The notes: generated by a model not told the origin, from the letters alone. Counted from the first letter of the stretch, positions 5,321 through 12,719 are shown. The stretch is DNA of 12,719 bases from Sphingomonadaceae bacterium (GCA_013821585.1 JACDGO010000025.1:1-12719); one strand, 5' to 3'. Numbers and translations are program-made.

Positions 5321-5823
5321 CCGTCCCGCCGTCGCCCATGCGTCACCGCCAGCCGTCCGACGACGGCATGACGCGCCTCGAGCTGACCTGGATCGAGAAG
5401 CGGATCGAGCACTGGGTCAGGTTCGGCCGCGTCGCCGTGGACGAGATCGTTGACCGCCGCCGCCGCATCGTCAGCTTCCGGCCTGGCGCGGTGTTTGCGT
5501 TCGTCCGCTGGGCGGCGAACGACTATGGCACGATCATCTCGCGCATCGACGTGGTGCGCGCGGTCGCGGTGGATGAGCCATTCACGACTCTGCCGTTCGT
5601 GCGTCCCGGTGGCGACATCCTGCTCAAGATCGAGGGCTGGCCCAAGGTCCAGCAGGTGCTCGCCGCGATCGACGCGACCGAGGCGGCCGGCGTCGATCCC
5701 TGCGACGCCGCGCCCGACCATTGGCGGCACGTTCACAACCGCATCGCCGCCGGTCATCAGCCGCGCCCCTACACGCTGGAGCGTCATCGCGCTTGGCTGA
5801 AACGCCGGGAGATCGAAGGATGA
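5317..5823 (+). CDS. DUF2840 family protein
   Basis: This 168-residue protein belongs to DUF2840, found almost only in transfer regions of proteobacterial conjugative elements. Typical family sequence runs from HWVRFGRVAVDEIVDRRRR (residues about 29-47) into VSFRPGAVFAFVRWAANDYG and SRIDVVRAV. The C-terminal part is charged (HRAWLKRREIEG). No signal peptide or membrane helix is seen, so it is probably cytoplasmic. It overlaps the excisionase-like gene by ATGA at 5317 and the TraF gene by ATGA at 5820, so the three are likely translated together. Its exact role in transfer is unknown. The long frame open upstream to 4897 is a reading of the excisionase gene in the wrong frame, so ATG 5317 is the proper start. 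Confidence 0.9.
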   Translation: MTVPPSPMRHRQPSDDGMTRLELTWIEKRIEHWVRFGRVAVDEIVDRRRRIVSFRPGAVFAFVRWAANDYGTIISRIDVVRAVAVDEPFTTLPFVRPGGDILLKIEGWPKVQQVLAAIDATEAAGVDPCDAAPDHWRHVHNRIAAGHQPRPYTLERHRAWLKRREIEG

Positions 5824-6365
5824 CGCGCCGTGGATGGACCATTGCGACGGTTTCCGCCACGTCGCTGTTCGGCGCGTCGTTCGCCGCCGTGGCGATGCTT
5901 GACCCGCTCCCGCGTGTCGTCTGGAACGCCAGCGCGAGCGCACCGATCGGGCTTTACAGCATACAGCCTGTTCGCGACCCGCCGCACGGTGCGCTGGTCG
6001 CGGTGACACCGCCCGCGCCGCTGGCGCGGTGGCTGGCGGGGCGAGGCTATCTCGGCGAGCGCGTGCCGCTGTTGAAGCATATCGCGGCCAAGCCGGGGCA
6101 GCGGGTTTGCCGCATCGGCGCAGTCGTGAGCGTCGATGCACGGCCCGTCGTCGTTGCCCGCGAGCATGACGGCATGGGCCGCACGCTGCCCGTCTGGCAG
6201 GGCTGCCGCACGCTTCGCGCCGGCGAGCTGCTGATGCTCAACCCCGATCACGCCGACAGCATGGACGGCCGATATTTCGGCCCGCTGCCCGCCTCGACCG
6301 TACTCGGCCTCGCGATCCCGATCCTCACTCGCGACACACCCGACGCGCCGCTGACCTGGCGCTGA
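5820..6365 (+). CDS. traF: TraF-type conjugative signal peptidase (S26 family)
   Basis: This 181-residue membrane-anchored serine protease matches TraF of conjugation systems, which in RP4 processes and cyclises the pilin TrbC. One N-terminal membrane helix covers about residues 7-27. It is followed by WNASASAPIGLY (35-46), the family's N-x-T-x-S-x-P-x-G-x-Y motif with Ser40 as probable nucleophile (Thr is replaced by Ser38). LLKHIAAKPGQRVC (84-97) carries the probable general base Lys86. The closing box DSMDGRYFGPLP is present near residues 146-157. All key residues are there and length is normal. ATG 5820 overlaps the DUF2840 stop. Its likely substrate is the TrbC-type pilin that should lie beyond the right edge after trbB. 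Confidence 0.94.
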   Translation: MTRRGWTIATVSATSLFGASFAAVAMLDPLPRVVWNASASAPIGLYSIQPVRDPPHGALVAVTPPAPLARWLAGRGYLGERVPLLKHIAAKPGQRVCRIGAVVSVDARPVVVAREHDGMGRTLPVWQGCRTLRAGELLMLNPDHADSMDGRYFGPLPASTVLGLAIPILTRDTPDAPLTWR

Positions 6366-6401
6366 CCCGCTTTCCCAACCGCCAACCCAAAGGAGATCAT
6401 C

Positions 6402-6737
6402 ATGCAGATCGGCAGCTTCTTCCGCACCGCCAACGGCTATGAAGGCATTATCGAGACGGCGACGCTCGACATACGCATCTCGATCGTTCCGGCCGAGCAG
6501 AGCGACGCCGGCAAGGCACCGGACTGGCGTGTCCACCGCGGCGACGGCGATGAAGGCCCGGAGATCGGCGCCGGCTGGAACGAGAACGGCGAGCGTGCCG
6601 GGGATTACGTCTCGCTGCGCATCGACGACCCTGCCTTCGCACAGCCGATCCGCGCCGCGCTATTCCAGAGCACTAGCGACAAATCGGCTTGGTCGCTGCG
6701 CTGGAACCGTCAGCCGAAGTCGCGCGAGCAGGACTGA
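6402..6737 (+). CDS. DUF736 family protein, copy 2
   Basis: This is a second DUF736 protein (111 residues) and lies inside the transfer operon. It starts at ATG 6402 after AAGGAGA, 36 bases downstream of traF, and ends 4 bases before the transglycosylase start. Family features are MQIGSFFRTANGYEGII, EIGAGWNENGERAGDYVSLR and IDDPAFAQPIRAAL. Compared with copy 1 at 1349, it shares the overall plan and spacing but differs at many positions and carries an insertion rich in Asp and Gly (RGDGDEGPEIG). The two are therefore old paralogues, not a recent duplication. Function is unknown. Confidence 0.93.
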   Translation: MQIGSFFRTANGYEGIIETATLDIRISIVPAEQSDAGKAPDWRVHRGDGDEGPEIGAGWNENGERAGDYVSLRIDDPAFAQPIRAALFQSTSDKSAWSLRWNRQPKSREQD

Positions 6738-6741
6738 GCCG

Positions 6742-7653
6742 GTGCGTTTTATCCCCATCCCTTTGTTCGCGGGTCAGCCGTCTCATCCCTTCGTCCCGCT
6801 CGGTCGCAGGCCGGCCGGGGCGCGTAGCGAAGGTCAAGGGCGGCCGAAGGCCAGCGCACCGCGCGCGCCCTTTGCCGTAGCGAGCACGCTGGCAGGCTGG
6901 CGGTGGCGCGGAGTCGGATCGGCGATTGTGATTGCCGTCGTCCTGCTGTCCGGTGGCGCTGCGCCTGTCCCGGCGATGGCGCAAGAAGTGCCGGCCGCGC
7001 GATCGGCGGCTGTCCATCCCTACACCGTTCATGTCGCCGACGCCGCGCGGCGGTTCGGCATCCCCGAAGCATGGATATGGGCGGTCATGCGCGTCGAGAG
7101 CGGCGGCAATTCCCGCGCGGTCTCGCGCGCCGGGGCGATGGGCTTAATGCAGATCATGCCCGCGACCTGGGCGGGGCTTCGCGTGCGTTACGGCCTTGGT
7201 GCCGATCCGTTCGATGTGCGCGACAACATAATGGCGGGCGCGGCTTATCTGCGCGCGATGCATGACCGTTATGGCAATGCCAGCGCCATGCTGGCGGCCT
7301 ATAATGCTGGGCCGGGCCGCTACGACGACTATCTGTCGCGCGGCCGGCCTTTGCCCGCCGAGACGGTCGGCTATCTCGCCCAGCTCGCCCCGATCATCGG
7401 CACGTCGGGCGCGGCGGAGGTGGCCGTCAGTGCTCCGTCTGATCCATTTGCATGGCGTCGCGCCTCGCTGTTCATGCGCACCACAGCCGCCGCTTCAGAT
7501 GCCGTTGATGTGCGGTCGAGCGACGGCGAAGCTGCGCCTGAACCTCAGTCAGACCGCCGCGACGCCGGTGGCGTTCAAGCTACCGATCCGTCTGCTAATG
7601 AGCCGCGCGACACGCTGTTCGTGCCCCGCGCCCGCGCGGGTCGACCGCAATGA
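6742..7653 (+). CDS. Lytic transglycosylase (SLT/GH23 family), conjugation-associated
   Basis: This periplasmic enzyme cuts peptidoglycan so that the transfer channel can cross the wall. The SLT domain covers about residues 92-210. MRVESGGN holds the probable catalytic Glu119, followed by AVSRAGAMGLMQIMPATW and the downstream AMLAAYNAGPGRY box, all classical. A hydrophobic segment at about 57-80, ending in AMAQEV, looks like a signal or anchor. I chose GTG 6742, 4 bases after DUF736 with AGGA nine bases ahead; this gives 303 aa with an unusually long 55-residue basic lead before the hydrophobic segment, so the true start may be later. The tail after about 220 is disordered and rich in Ala, Asp and Arg. 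The open frame extending back to 6439 is only DUF736 read in another frame. Confidence 0.93.
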   Translation: MRFIPIPLFAGQPSHPFVPLGRRPAGARSEGQGRPKASAPRAPFAVASTLAGWRWRGVGSAIVIAVVLLSGGAAPVPAMAQEVPAARSAAVHPYTVHVADAARRFGIPEAWIWAVMRVESGGNSRAVSRAGAMGLMQIMPATWAGLRVRYGLGADPFDVRDNIMAGAAYLRAMHDRYGNASAMLAAYNAGPGRYDDYLSRGRPLPAETVGYLAQLAPIIGTSGAAEVAVSAPSDPFAWRRASLFMRTTAAASDAVDVRSSDGEAAPEPQSDRRDAGGVQATDPSANEPRDTLFVPRARAGRPQ

Positions 7654-7764
7654 TCGGCCTGTGGCCCCCATCATCTGTCCGAAGCAGCATAGTGGCTGGG
7701 GAGGGAGAAAACGGCAGGGACAGACGAGGGCGAGGGCAAGATACAAGGCCCACCCCGTTCAGCC

Positions 7765-7782
7765 GAAAAGCCGTAGCTTTTC
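7765..7782. repeat. Perfect 7-bp hairpin (possible oriT or transcription-control element)
   Basis: GAAAAGC (7765-7771) and GCTTTTC (7776-7782) are exact reverse complements with a CGTA loop. It lies 115 bases upstream of the relaxase start. It could be a relaxase or accessory-protein recognition arm, or a weak terminator, since the right arm carries four T. Confidence 0.5.
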
Positions 7783-7874
7783 CGTGGCTTCACGCGGGGG
7801 CGTCGGTCGGCGCGCGTGCCGCGCGGAAGCAAAAAGCCAGTAAAGTCAACGCTTCGAATGGCACTACAGCCCAT

Positions 7875-7886
7875 TTTCGGCCGAAA
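7875..7886. repeat. 12-bp perfect palindrome just upstream of the relaxase gene
   Basis: TTTCGGCCGAAA is its own reverse complement and lies 11 bases before ATG 7898, over the place where a ribosome-binding site would be. It could be an operator for autoregulation of the relaxase or an RNA fold limiting its translation. The function is inferred. Confidence 0.45.
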
Positions 7887-7897
7887 GCGCCCCGGCC

Positions 7898-9658
7898 ATG
7901 AGCGAGGACAGCGACTTCCGCGTCCGGCCGGGCAAGGCCAAGCGCAGCAAGGCGCAGGGCCGCAATGCGCGCGGCCTGGTCGCGGAGGTGCTGCGGGTTG
8001 CCGCGATGAGCGGCGGCAACGGGCGCCGCGCCTGGAGCGGACCGACCCGCCGCGGTCAATCCAACTTCGGCCGGGGCCGCACCGCGTTCGCGCGCAGCCG
8101 CCTGTTCGGCTCGGGCCGGCGTGTGATGGTGAAGGCGCTGCCCGTCAATCACCGCAGCCGGGGCGGGCACCGCATGGCGCCGCTGTCCGCGCACGTCGCC
8201 TACCTCAAGCGCGAGGGCGTTACCCGCGACGGATCGGCTACGCGCATGTTCGACGCGGCTGGCGACAACGCGGATGATCGCGGCTTCACCGACCGCTGCA
8301 AGGATGACCGGCACCATTTCAGGATCATCGTGTCGCCCGAAGATGCGGCCGAGCTGACCGACCTTCACGAATACACCCGCGACCTCGTGCGCCAGATGGA
8401 AACGGACCTGGGGACGCGGCTCGATTGGGTCGCGGTCGATCACTGGAACACCGACAACCCGCACGTCCATCTGCTCGTGCGCGGCGTCACCGACACCGGC
8501 GCCGATTTTGTCATGGCGCGCGACTACATCAGCCATAATCTGCGCTCGAACGCCGAGGAGCTGGCGCAGGCCGAACTTGGACCAAAGCCGGAGCACGAGG
8601 TTCAGCGCAACGTCGAACGCGAGGTGACGGCCGAGCGCTGGACTCGTCTGGATACCGAAATCAAGCGCGCGTCGGACGAACTGGGCGTCATCGACCTGCG
8701 TCCCGAGCAGCCCGGCACCGACGACCCGCAGCTCCGCCGCTTGATGGTCGGGCGCTTGCAGCATCTGGAGACGATGGGGCTCGCGGCCGAAGGCGAGCCG
8801 GGCGAATGGGCGGTCGCGGAGGGCGCGGCGGCGAAGCTGCGCGAGCTGGGCGCGCGCGGCGACATCATTCGTACGATCGGCGCAGCGCTCCGCGAGCATG
8901 GTCAGGATCGGCCGCTCGACAGCTACGCCGTCGTCACCAGCGCGCCGCAGAAGCCGATCGCCGGTCGGCTGATCGACAAGGGATTGCACGACGAGCTGTA
9001 TGGCGCGGCCTATGTTGTGATCGACGGCACGGACGGCCGCACGCACCATGTCCGGCTGCCCGGCATCGAGGCGCTGGAGCATAGCCCCAAGCTCGGCGGC
9101 ATCGTCGAGCTACGCGGCGTCGGCCGGCCCGGCGAGGCGAAGCCGACGTTGGTGCTCACCACGCGGTCGGACATCGACCTCGCAGCACAGATCAAGGCGC
9201 CCGGTGCGACCTGGCTCGACCATCGCCTGATCGAGCGCGGCACTGGCGTCGTGGACGGCGGTTTCGGCGCGGAGGTGCGCCGCGCGATGGACGCGCGCAC
9301 CGACTATCTCGTCCGTGAGGGACTGGCGCGCCGCTTTGGCGAGCGCACCGTGTTTGAGCGCGGCCTGATCGACACGCTGCGCAAGCGCGAGCTGGACTCG
9401 GTTGGCACGAAGATCGCGGGCGAGACCGGGCTTGCCTACCGCCCGACCGCCAGCGGCGAGAAGGTCGCGGGCATCGTGCGCCAGCGCCTCGCGCTCGCGT
9501 CCGGCCGCTTCGCCATGATCGACGACGGCCTTGGCTTCCGCCTTGTGCCCTGGGCCAGCGCCCTCGAACAGCAACTCGGTCGCCAGGTATCCGGCATCGT
9601 CCGCGCCGCTGGCGGCATCGACTGGACGCTCGGCCGCAAGCGCGATCTCGGCCTCTAA
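7898..9658 (+). CDS. Relaxase, VirD2/RlxS-like with DUF3363 domain
   Basis: This 586-residue protein nicks and pilots DNA at oriT. A basic, disordered lead of about 75 residues precedes the relaxase fold. SAHVAYLKREGVTRDG (98-113) carries Tyr102, the probable nicking tyrosine. WVAVDHWNTDNPHVHLLVRG includes His182, His189 and His191, forming the HUH-type metal site. The ERWTRLD segment and the C-terminal half to LEQQLGRQVSGI are typical of DUF3363, the C-terminal domain in this relaxase group. Length and motifs are complete. ATG 7898 is the only start after the in-frame stop at 7841, and its ribosome-binding site is poor. It is followed 14 bases later by traG. RlxS of ICEMlSymR7A is the nearest named type I can offer. 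The family call is secure; the residue roles are inferred from position. Confidence 0.95.
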   Translation: MSEDSDFRVRPGKAKRSKAQGRNARGLVAEVLRVAAMSGGNGRRAWSGPTRRGQSNFGRGRTAFARSRLFGSGRRVMVKALPVNHRSRGGHRMAPLSAHVAYLKREGVTRDGSATRMFDAAGDNADDRGFTDRCKDDRHHFRIIVSPEDAAELTDLHEYTRDLVRQMETDLGTRLDWVAVDHWNTDNPHVHLLVRGVTDTGADFVMARDYISHNLRSNAEELAQAELGPKPEHEVQRNVEREVTAERWTRLDTEIKRASDELGVIDLRPEQPGTDDPQLRRLMVGRLQHLETMGLAAEGEPGEWAVAEGAAAKLRELGARGDIIRTIGAALREHGQDRPLDSYAVVTSAPQKPIAGRLIDKGLHDELYGAAYVVIDGTDGRTHHVRLPGIEALEHSPKLGGIVELRGVGRPGEAKPTLVLTTRSDIDLAAQIKAPGATWLDHRLIERGTGVVDGGFGAEVRRAMDARTDYLVREGLARRFGERTVFERGLIDTLRKRELDSVGTKIAGETGLAYRPTASGEKVAGIVRQRLALASGRFAMIDDGLGFRLVPWASALEQQLGRQVSGIVRAAGGIDWTLGRKRDLGL

Positions 9659-9672
9659 CCGAAAGGAAATCC

Positions 9673-11646
9673 ATGTCCGCGACCAAGATCTTGTGGGGCC
9701 AGATCATCATCGTGTTCGTGATCGTGCTCGCGGGCGTATGGGGCGCAACCCAATGGACCGCCGCCACGCTCGCCTATCAGCCCGAGTTGGGATCGCCCTG
9801 GTTCGTGGTTTTCGGCTGGCGCGTCTATCCGCCACCGGCCTTCTTCTGGTGGTGGTTCTCTTTCGATGCCTATGCACGCGACATATTCAGGACGGGCGCG
9901 TTCATCGCCGCGTCGGGCGGGTTCGCTTCCATCGCCGTCGCCATCGGCATGTCGGTCTGGCGCGCGCGCGAACTGAAGAACGCCGAAACCTACGGCTCGG
10001 CGCGCTGGGCGACCGCACGGGAAGTTCGCGGTGCCGGGCTGCTGGGGTCGAACGGCGTGGTGCTCGGCAAACTCGACCGCGACTATCTTCGCCACGACGG
10101 CCCCGAGCATGTGCTGTGCTTCGCGCCGACCCGCAGCGGCAAGGGCGTCGGCCTGGTGGTGCCGTCGCTGCTGACTTGGCCGGCGTCGGCGATCGTCCAC
10201 GACATAAAAGGGGAGAACTGGACGCTGACGGCCGGATTCCGCGCGCGGCACGGCCGCGTGCTGCTGTTCGATCCGACCAACGCCGCATCGTCCGCCTACA
10301 ACCCGCTGCTGGAGGTGCGGCGCGGCCAGTGGGAGGTGCGCGACGTGCAGAATGTCGCGGACGTGCTGGTCGATCCCGAAGGGTCATTGGAGCGCCGGAA
10401 CCATTGGGAGAAGACCTCCCATTCGCTGCTGGTCGGCACGATCCTCCACGTCCTATATGCCGAATCCGACAAGACCCTGGCCGGCGTCGCGGGGTTCCTG
10501 TCCGATCCCGCCCGCACGACCGAGCAGACGCTGGCCGCTATGATGGCGACGGCGCACTTGGGCGAAGCGGGCGTGCATCCCGTCGTCGCCTCTGCCGCGC
10601 GCGAGCTGCTGAACAAATCGGACAACGAGCGTTCGGGCGTGCTCAGCACCGCCATGTCGTTCCTCGGCCTCTACCGCGACCCGGTCGTGGCGCAGGTCAC
10701 GCGCGCCTGTCACTGGCGCATATCGGATCTGGTCGAGGGCGAACGGCCTGCGACGCTTTATCTGGTCGTGCCGCCATCCGACATCTCGCGCACCAAGCCG
10801 CTGATCCGCCTCATCCTCAACCAGATCGGGCGCCGGCTGACCGAGGAGCTGACGCCGAAAGGCAACCGCCATCGCGTGTTGCTGATGCTGGACGAGTTTC
10901 CGGCGCTCGGCCGGCTCGACTTCTTCGAGTCCGCCTTGGCGTTCATGGCGGGCTACGGACTCAAGGCGTTCCTGATCGCGCAGTCGCTCAACCAGATCGA
11001 AAAGGCTTACGGCCCGAACAACGCGATCCTCGACAACTGTCACGTCCGCGTGAGCTTCGCCACCAACGACGAGCGGACCGCAAAGCGCGTGTCGGACGCG
11101 CTCGGCACCGCGACCGAGATGCGGGCGATGAAGAACTATGCCGGACATCGCCTGTCGCCCTGGCTCGGACACCTGATGGTATCGCGATCGGAGACCGCCC
11201 GCCAGCTCCTTACGCCGGGCGAGGTGATGCAGCTCCCGACCGACGACGAGATCTTGATGGTGGCCGGCGTGCATCCGATCCGCGCGAAGAAGGCGCGCTA
11301 CTTTCGCGATCAGCGCCTCGCCGAGCGGATCATGGCCGCGCCCGAACTAGCTGCCGGCGCTGCCCGTCCCGACGACTGGACCGGGCGTGCAGCCGCCGCC
11401 GATCCTGCCGACGTGGCGCGCATCGTTCGTGCGCAGGAAGACGCCGCCAACGGCGGGCTGCGCCGTGAACCCGAGTTGCCCGAGCATGTCGCCATTGTGC
11501 CGGAGACGGCACCACCGCCCGCCCAGGAGTTTGCGATCGTCGATGATGAGCAGGACGACGCGGCCCGACAGGCAGCCGTCCGCCGCCGGATGCAGGGGCT
11601 GGCGCGGCAGGCGTCGCTCGATCCCGGCGACGGCATCGAGCTGTAG
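9673..11646 (+). CDS. traG: VirD4/TraG type IV coupling protein
   Basis: This 657-residue hexameric ATPase of the inner membrane joins the relaxase-DNA complex to the type IV secretion channel. Two N-terminal membrane helices are seen at about residues 7-26 and 74-96, followed by the usual YGSARWAT box (107-114). Walker A is APTRSGKG with Lys157, and Walker B is LLMLDEFPALGRL with Asp407 and Glu408. The downstream segment FLIAQSLNQIEKAYG is also standard. Length is normal for the family, and the acidic Ala-rich tail after about 560 is variable. ATG 9673 has AAGGAA upstream and lies 14 bases after the relaxase stop. The copG ribosome-binding site overlaps its stop codon. This is one of the most certain genes in the window. 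Confidence 0.97.
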   Translation: MSATKILWGQIIIVFVIVLAGVWGATQWTAATLAYQPELGSPWFVVFGWRVYPPPAFFWWWFSFDAYARDIFRTGAFIAASGGFASIAVAIGMSVWRARELKNAETYGSARWATAREVRGAGLLGSNGVVLGKLDRDYLRHDGPEHVLCFAPTRSGKGVGLVVPSLLTWPASAIVHDIKGENWTLTAGFRARHGRVLLFDPTNAASSAYNPLLEVRRGQWEVRDVQNVADVLVDPEGSLERRNHWEKTSHSLLVGTILHVLYAESDKTLAGVAGFLSDPARTTEQTLAAMMATAHLGEAGVHPVVASAARELLNKSDNERSGVLSTAMSFLGLYRDPVVAQVTRACHWRISDLVEGERPATLYLVVPPSDISRTKPLIRLILNQIGRRLTEELTPKGNRHRVLLMLDEFPALGRLDFFESALAFMAGYGLKAFLIAQSLNQIEKAYGPNNAILDNCHVRVSFATNDERTAKRVSDALGTATEMRAMKNYAGHRLSPWLGHLMVSRSETARQLLTPGEVMQLPTDDEILMVAGVHPIRAKKARYFRDQRLAERIMAAPELAAGAARPDDWTGRAAAADPADVARIVRAQEDAANGGLRREPELPEHVAIVPETAPPPAQEFAIVDDEQDDAARQAAVRRRMQGLARQASLDPGDGIEL

Positions 11647-11655
11647 GAGGCCGAC

Positions 11656-12084
11656 ATGCGAACCCGGCTCAACGTCTATTTTCCGCCCGCGCTCGCCAAG
11701 CAGGTCGATGAGCTGGCGATCCGCCGACGCATCTCGCGCTCGGCGATCGTGGAGGCGGCGGTCGCTTCCTACCTGTCGCCAGACGGCGCCGACCGGATGG
11801 AGGCGGCGTTCGCGCGTCGGCTCGACCGATTGTCGCGTCAGGTCCAGAGGCTTGAACGCAACACTGGTCTAACCACCGAGGCGCTGACCCTGTTCGTCCG
11901 CTTCTGGCTGTCGGTGACGCCGCCGCTGCCCGACGAGGATCAGGCAGCAGCGCAGGTGAAGGGGCGCAAACGCTACGAGGGCTTTATCGAGACGCTCGGC
12001 CGCCGCTTCGCCAGCGGCAAGACCCTGCTGGACGAGATACCGGAAGATGTCTGGCCGCGCTCGACGGCGTCCGATTCGGACTGA
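11656..12084 (+). CDS. CopG-like ribbon-helix-helix protein
   Basis: This 142-residue protein begins with a ribbon-helix-helix DNA-binding domain. TRLNVYFPPALAKQVDELA gives the beta-strand and first helix, and ISRSAIVEAAVASYL the second helix (residues about 3-40). A charged helix follows (MEAAFARRLDRLSRQVQRLE, about 47-66), suited to coiled-coil pairing, then a hydrophobic stretch TEALTLFVRFWLSV. It sits between traG and trbB, the standard place for a CopG-family gene in these elements, and may regulate the trb operon or act as an accessory transfer protein. ATG 11656 has an excellent AGGAGG (11645-11650) overlapping the traG stop. Fold and context are good; regulatory targets are unknown. 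Confidence 0.87.
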   Translation: MRTRLNVYFPPALAKQVDELAIRRRISRSAIVEAAVASYLSPDGADRMEAAFARRLDRLSRQVQRLERNTGLTTEALTLFVRFWLSVTPPLPDEDQAAAQVKGRKRYEGFIETLGRRFASGKTLLDEIPEDVWPRSTASDSD

Positions 12085-12216
12085 ATAGCCACTTTCGGCT
12101 TGTTCTAGTCGGACGGCAATTTCGCCCACGGCGTCGTATCTGCCGCCCCCTCTACTACGCCGGCAACTAGCTGTTGCGACGCGGATATTTCTGGCTCTCT
12201 TGCTGTGCTCCTGACG

Positions 12217-12236
12217 CCGGGCGGCGGTTCGCCCGG
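12217..12236 (+). promoter_or_regulatory. GC-rich hairpin upstream of trbB
   Basis: CCGGGCG (12217-12223) pairs perfectly with CGCCCGG (12230-12236) around a six-base loop. No T run follows, so it is not a standard terminator. It lies 20 bases before the chosen trbB start and 8 bases before its ribosome-binding site (AGGGG, 12245-12249), so it may be a leader element or an attenuator. The 172-base gap before trbB suggests that a separate trb promoter is possible, but none is clear by eye. Confidence 0.45.
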
Positions 12237-12256
12237 TCCAATCCAGGGGCCAGTTG

Positions 12257-12719
12257 TTGACTGCTTACTCACTCCGATCCGAAGCTAGATCACGCGGCGC
12301 GCGGATGTTGCGCACGGCGCTGGGGCCATCGATCGCGGCTTGGCTCGAAGACGCTTCGGTCATCGAGGTGATGCTGAACCCGGACGGCAAAGTCTGGGTC
12401 GATCGGTTGGGCGAAGGTATCCGCGATACCGGCGAACTGCTGAGCGCGGCGGACGGCGAGCGCATCGTCCGCCTGGTCGCGCACCACGTCGGCGTCGAGG
12501 TTCACGCCCGGTCCCCTCGCGTTTCGGCCGAACTGCCGGAAGGCGGCGAGCGGTTCGAGGGACTGTTGCCGCCCGTCGTCGCCGCGCCGGCCTTTGCGAT
12601 CCGCAAGCCCGCCGTCGCCGTATTCACGCTCGACGACTATGTGGCGGCCGGGATCATGTTGCCGGCGCACGCCGTGGCGCTGCGGCACGGTGTCGAGACT
12701 CGCGCCAACATCCTCGTCG
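12257..12719 (+). CDS. trbB: TrbB conjugative transfer ATPase, N-terminal part (runs off the window)
   Basis: The frame encodes the start of TrbB, a VirB11-type hexameric ATPase that powers the mating-pair channel, and is cut off by the window edge before Walker A. Typical segments are [63 protein letters not shown], then [12 protein letters not shown] and RANILV, which should be followed by the Walker A loop. I chose TTG 12257, seven bases after AGGGG (12245-12249), since the residues before the first ATG (12305), ending in RSRGAR, look like the usual N-terminus. An adjacent TTG at 12254 is in the same frame, and ATG 12305 is the fallback. It should open the trb operon that supplies the rest of the channel. 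Confidence 0.92.
   Translation, partial: MTAYSLRSEARSRGARMLRTALGPSIAAWLEDASVIEVMLNPDGKVWVDRLGEGIRDTGELLSAADGERIVRLVAHHVGVEVHARSPRVSAELPEGGERFEGLLPPVVAAPAFAIRKPAVAVFTLDDYVAAGIMLPAHAVALRHGVETRANILV

Larger units (their letters stand above)
7654..7897. other. Candidate oriT region between transglycosylase and relaxase genes
   Basis: Origins of transfer often lie directly next to the relaxase gene, and this 244-base gap is the only sizeable one within the transfer block before copG. It holds GAAAAGC (7765-7771) paired with GCTTTTC (7776-7782) around CGTA, a tandem GAGGGC GAGGGC near 7725-7740, a GC-rich inverted patch near 7809-7826 and the perfect palindrome TTTCGGCCGAAA (7875-7886). No nick-site consensus can be assigned by eye. 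A small frame with start and stop overlapping both neighbours also spans it (7650-7901). Confidence 0.4.

Noticed and set aside
5200..6536. Long minus-strand ORFs (5200-6141 and 5784-6536) opposite DUF2840, traF and DUF736
   Set aside because: Antisense shadows with Arg/Ala-rich sequence; the plus-strand genes have clear motifs.
7790..9082. A 430-codon minus-strand ORF opposite the relaxase
   Set aside because: Antisense shadow produced by codon bias of the relaxase gene; no domain or ribosome-binding site is recognisable.
9531..11468. A 645-codon plus-strand ORF overlapping traG
   Set aside because: Arg/Pro-rich shadow of the traG frame in high-GC DNA. The traG frame carries Walker A, Walker B and membrane helices.
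1..12719. CRISPR array, tRNA or rRNA gene, insertion sequence, integrase or toxin-antitoxin pair
   Set aside because: No regularly spaced repeats, cloverleaf-like tRNA, rRNA segment, transposase/integrase motif or paired toxin gene was recognised by eye. The att sites and integrase presumably lie outside the window.

Overview
The window is a high-GC, alphaproteobacterial-type piece of an integrative and conjugative element (ICE), or a related conjugative plasmid. The gene set and order (DUF736, DUF2285, DUF2840, TraF peptidase, DUF3363 relaxase, VirD4/TraG, CopG, TrbB) is the layout I associate with ICEs of sphingomonads and rhizobia. The sphingomonad assignment is inference; no rRNA or housekeeping gene is present to confirm it.

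Layout. (1) 1-1348 is an eroding left part: a 53-residue unknown small gene (140-301), a DoxX-family pseudogene broken across three frames (426-855) and about 490 bp without a convincing gene. (2) 1349-3407 is the regulatory block: a DUF736 gene with a terminator, an XRE repressor on the minus strand, a perfect 11-bp inverted repeat over a two-way TATAAT promoter, a small DUF2285-like gene, and a DUF6499 ORF followed in the +1 frame by a DUF2285 ORF. (3) 3545-4727 is a minus-strand cargo pair: a TauE/SafE permease and a DUF1232 membrane protein. (4) 5054-12719 is the transfer block: an excisionase-like gene with a TTG start, DUF2840, TraF peptidase, a second DUF736, a lytic transglycosylase, a candidate oriT, a relaxase, the TraG/VirD4 coupling protein, a CopG-type protein and the start of TrbB, which runs off the right edge.

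How they may work together. The XRE gene, the small DUF2285 protein and the split DUF6499/DUF2285 gene match in kind and arrangement the QseC-QseM-FseA control circuit of the Mesorhizobium symbiosis island ICEMlSymR7A. There, a +1 ribosomal frameshift fuses two ORFs into the activator FseA, QseM is an antiactivator, QseC controls qseM, and FseA turns on the excisionase gene rdfS. Here the two frames overlap, the protein reads through smoothly if one C is skipped at TTT-C (2828-2831), and an RdfS-sized winged-helix protein heads the transfer operon. That gene also has a TTG start and a ribosome-binding site buried in one arm of a perfect 7-bp inverted repeat, which would add a translational brake on excision. 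The parts are seen in the sequence; the circuit is inferred by analogy.
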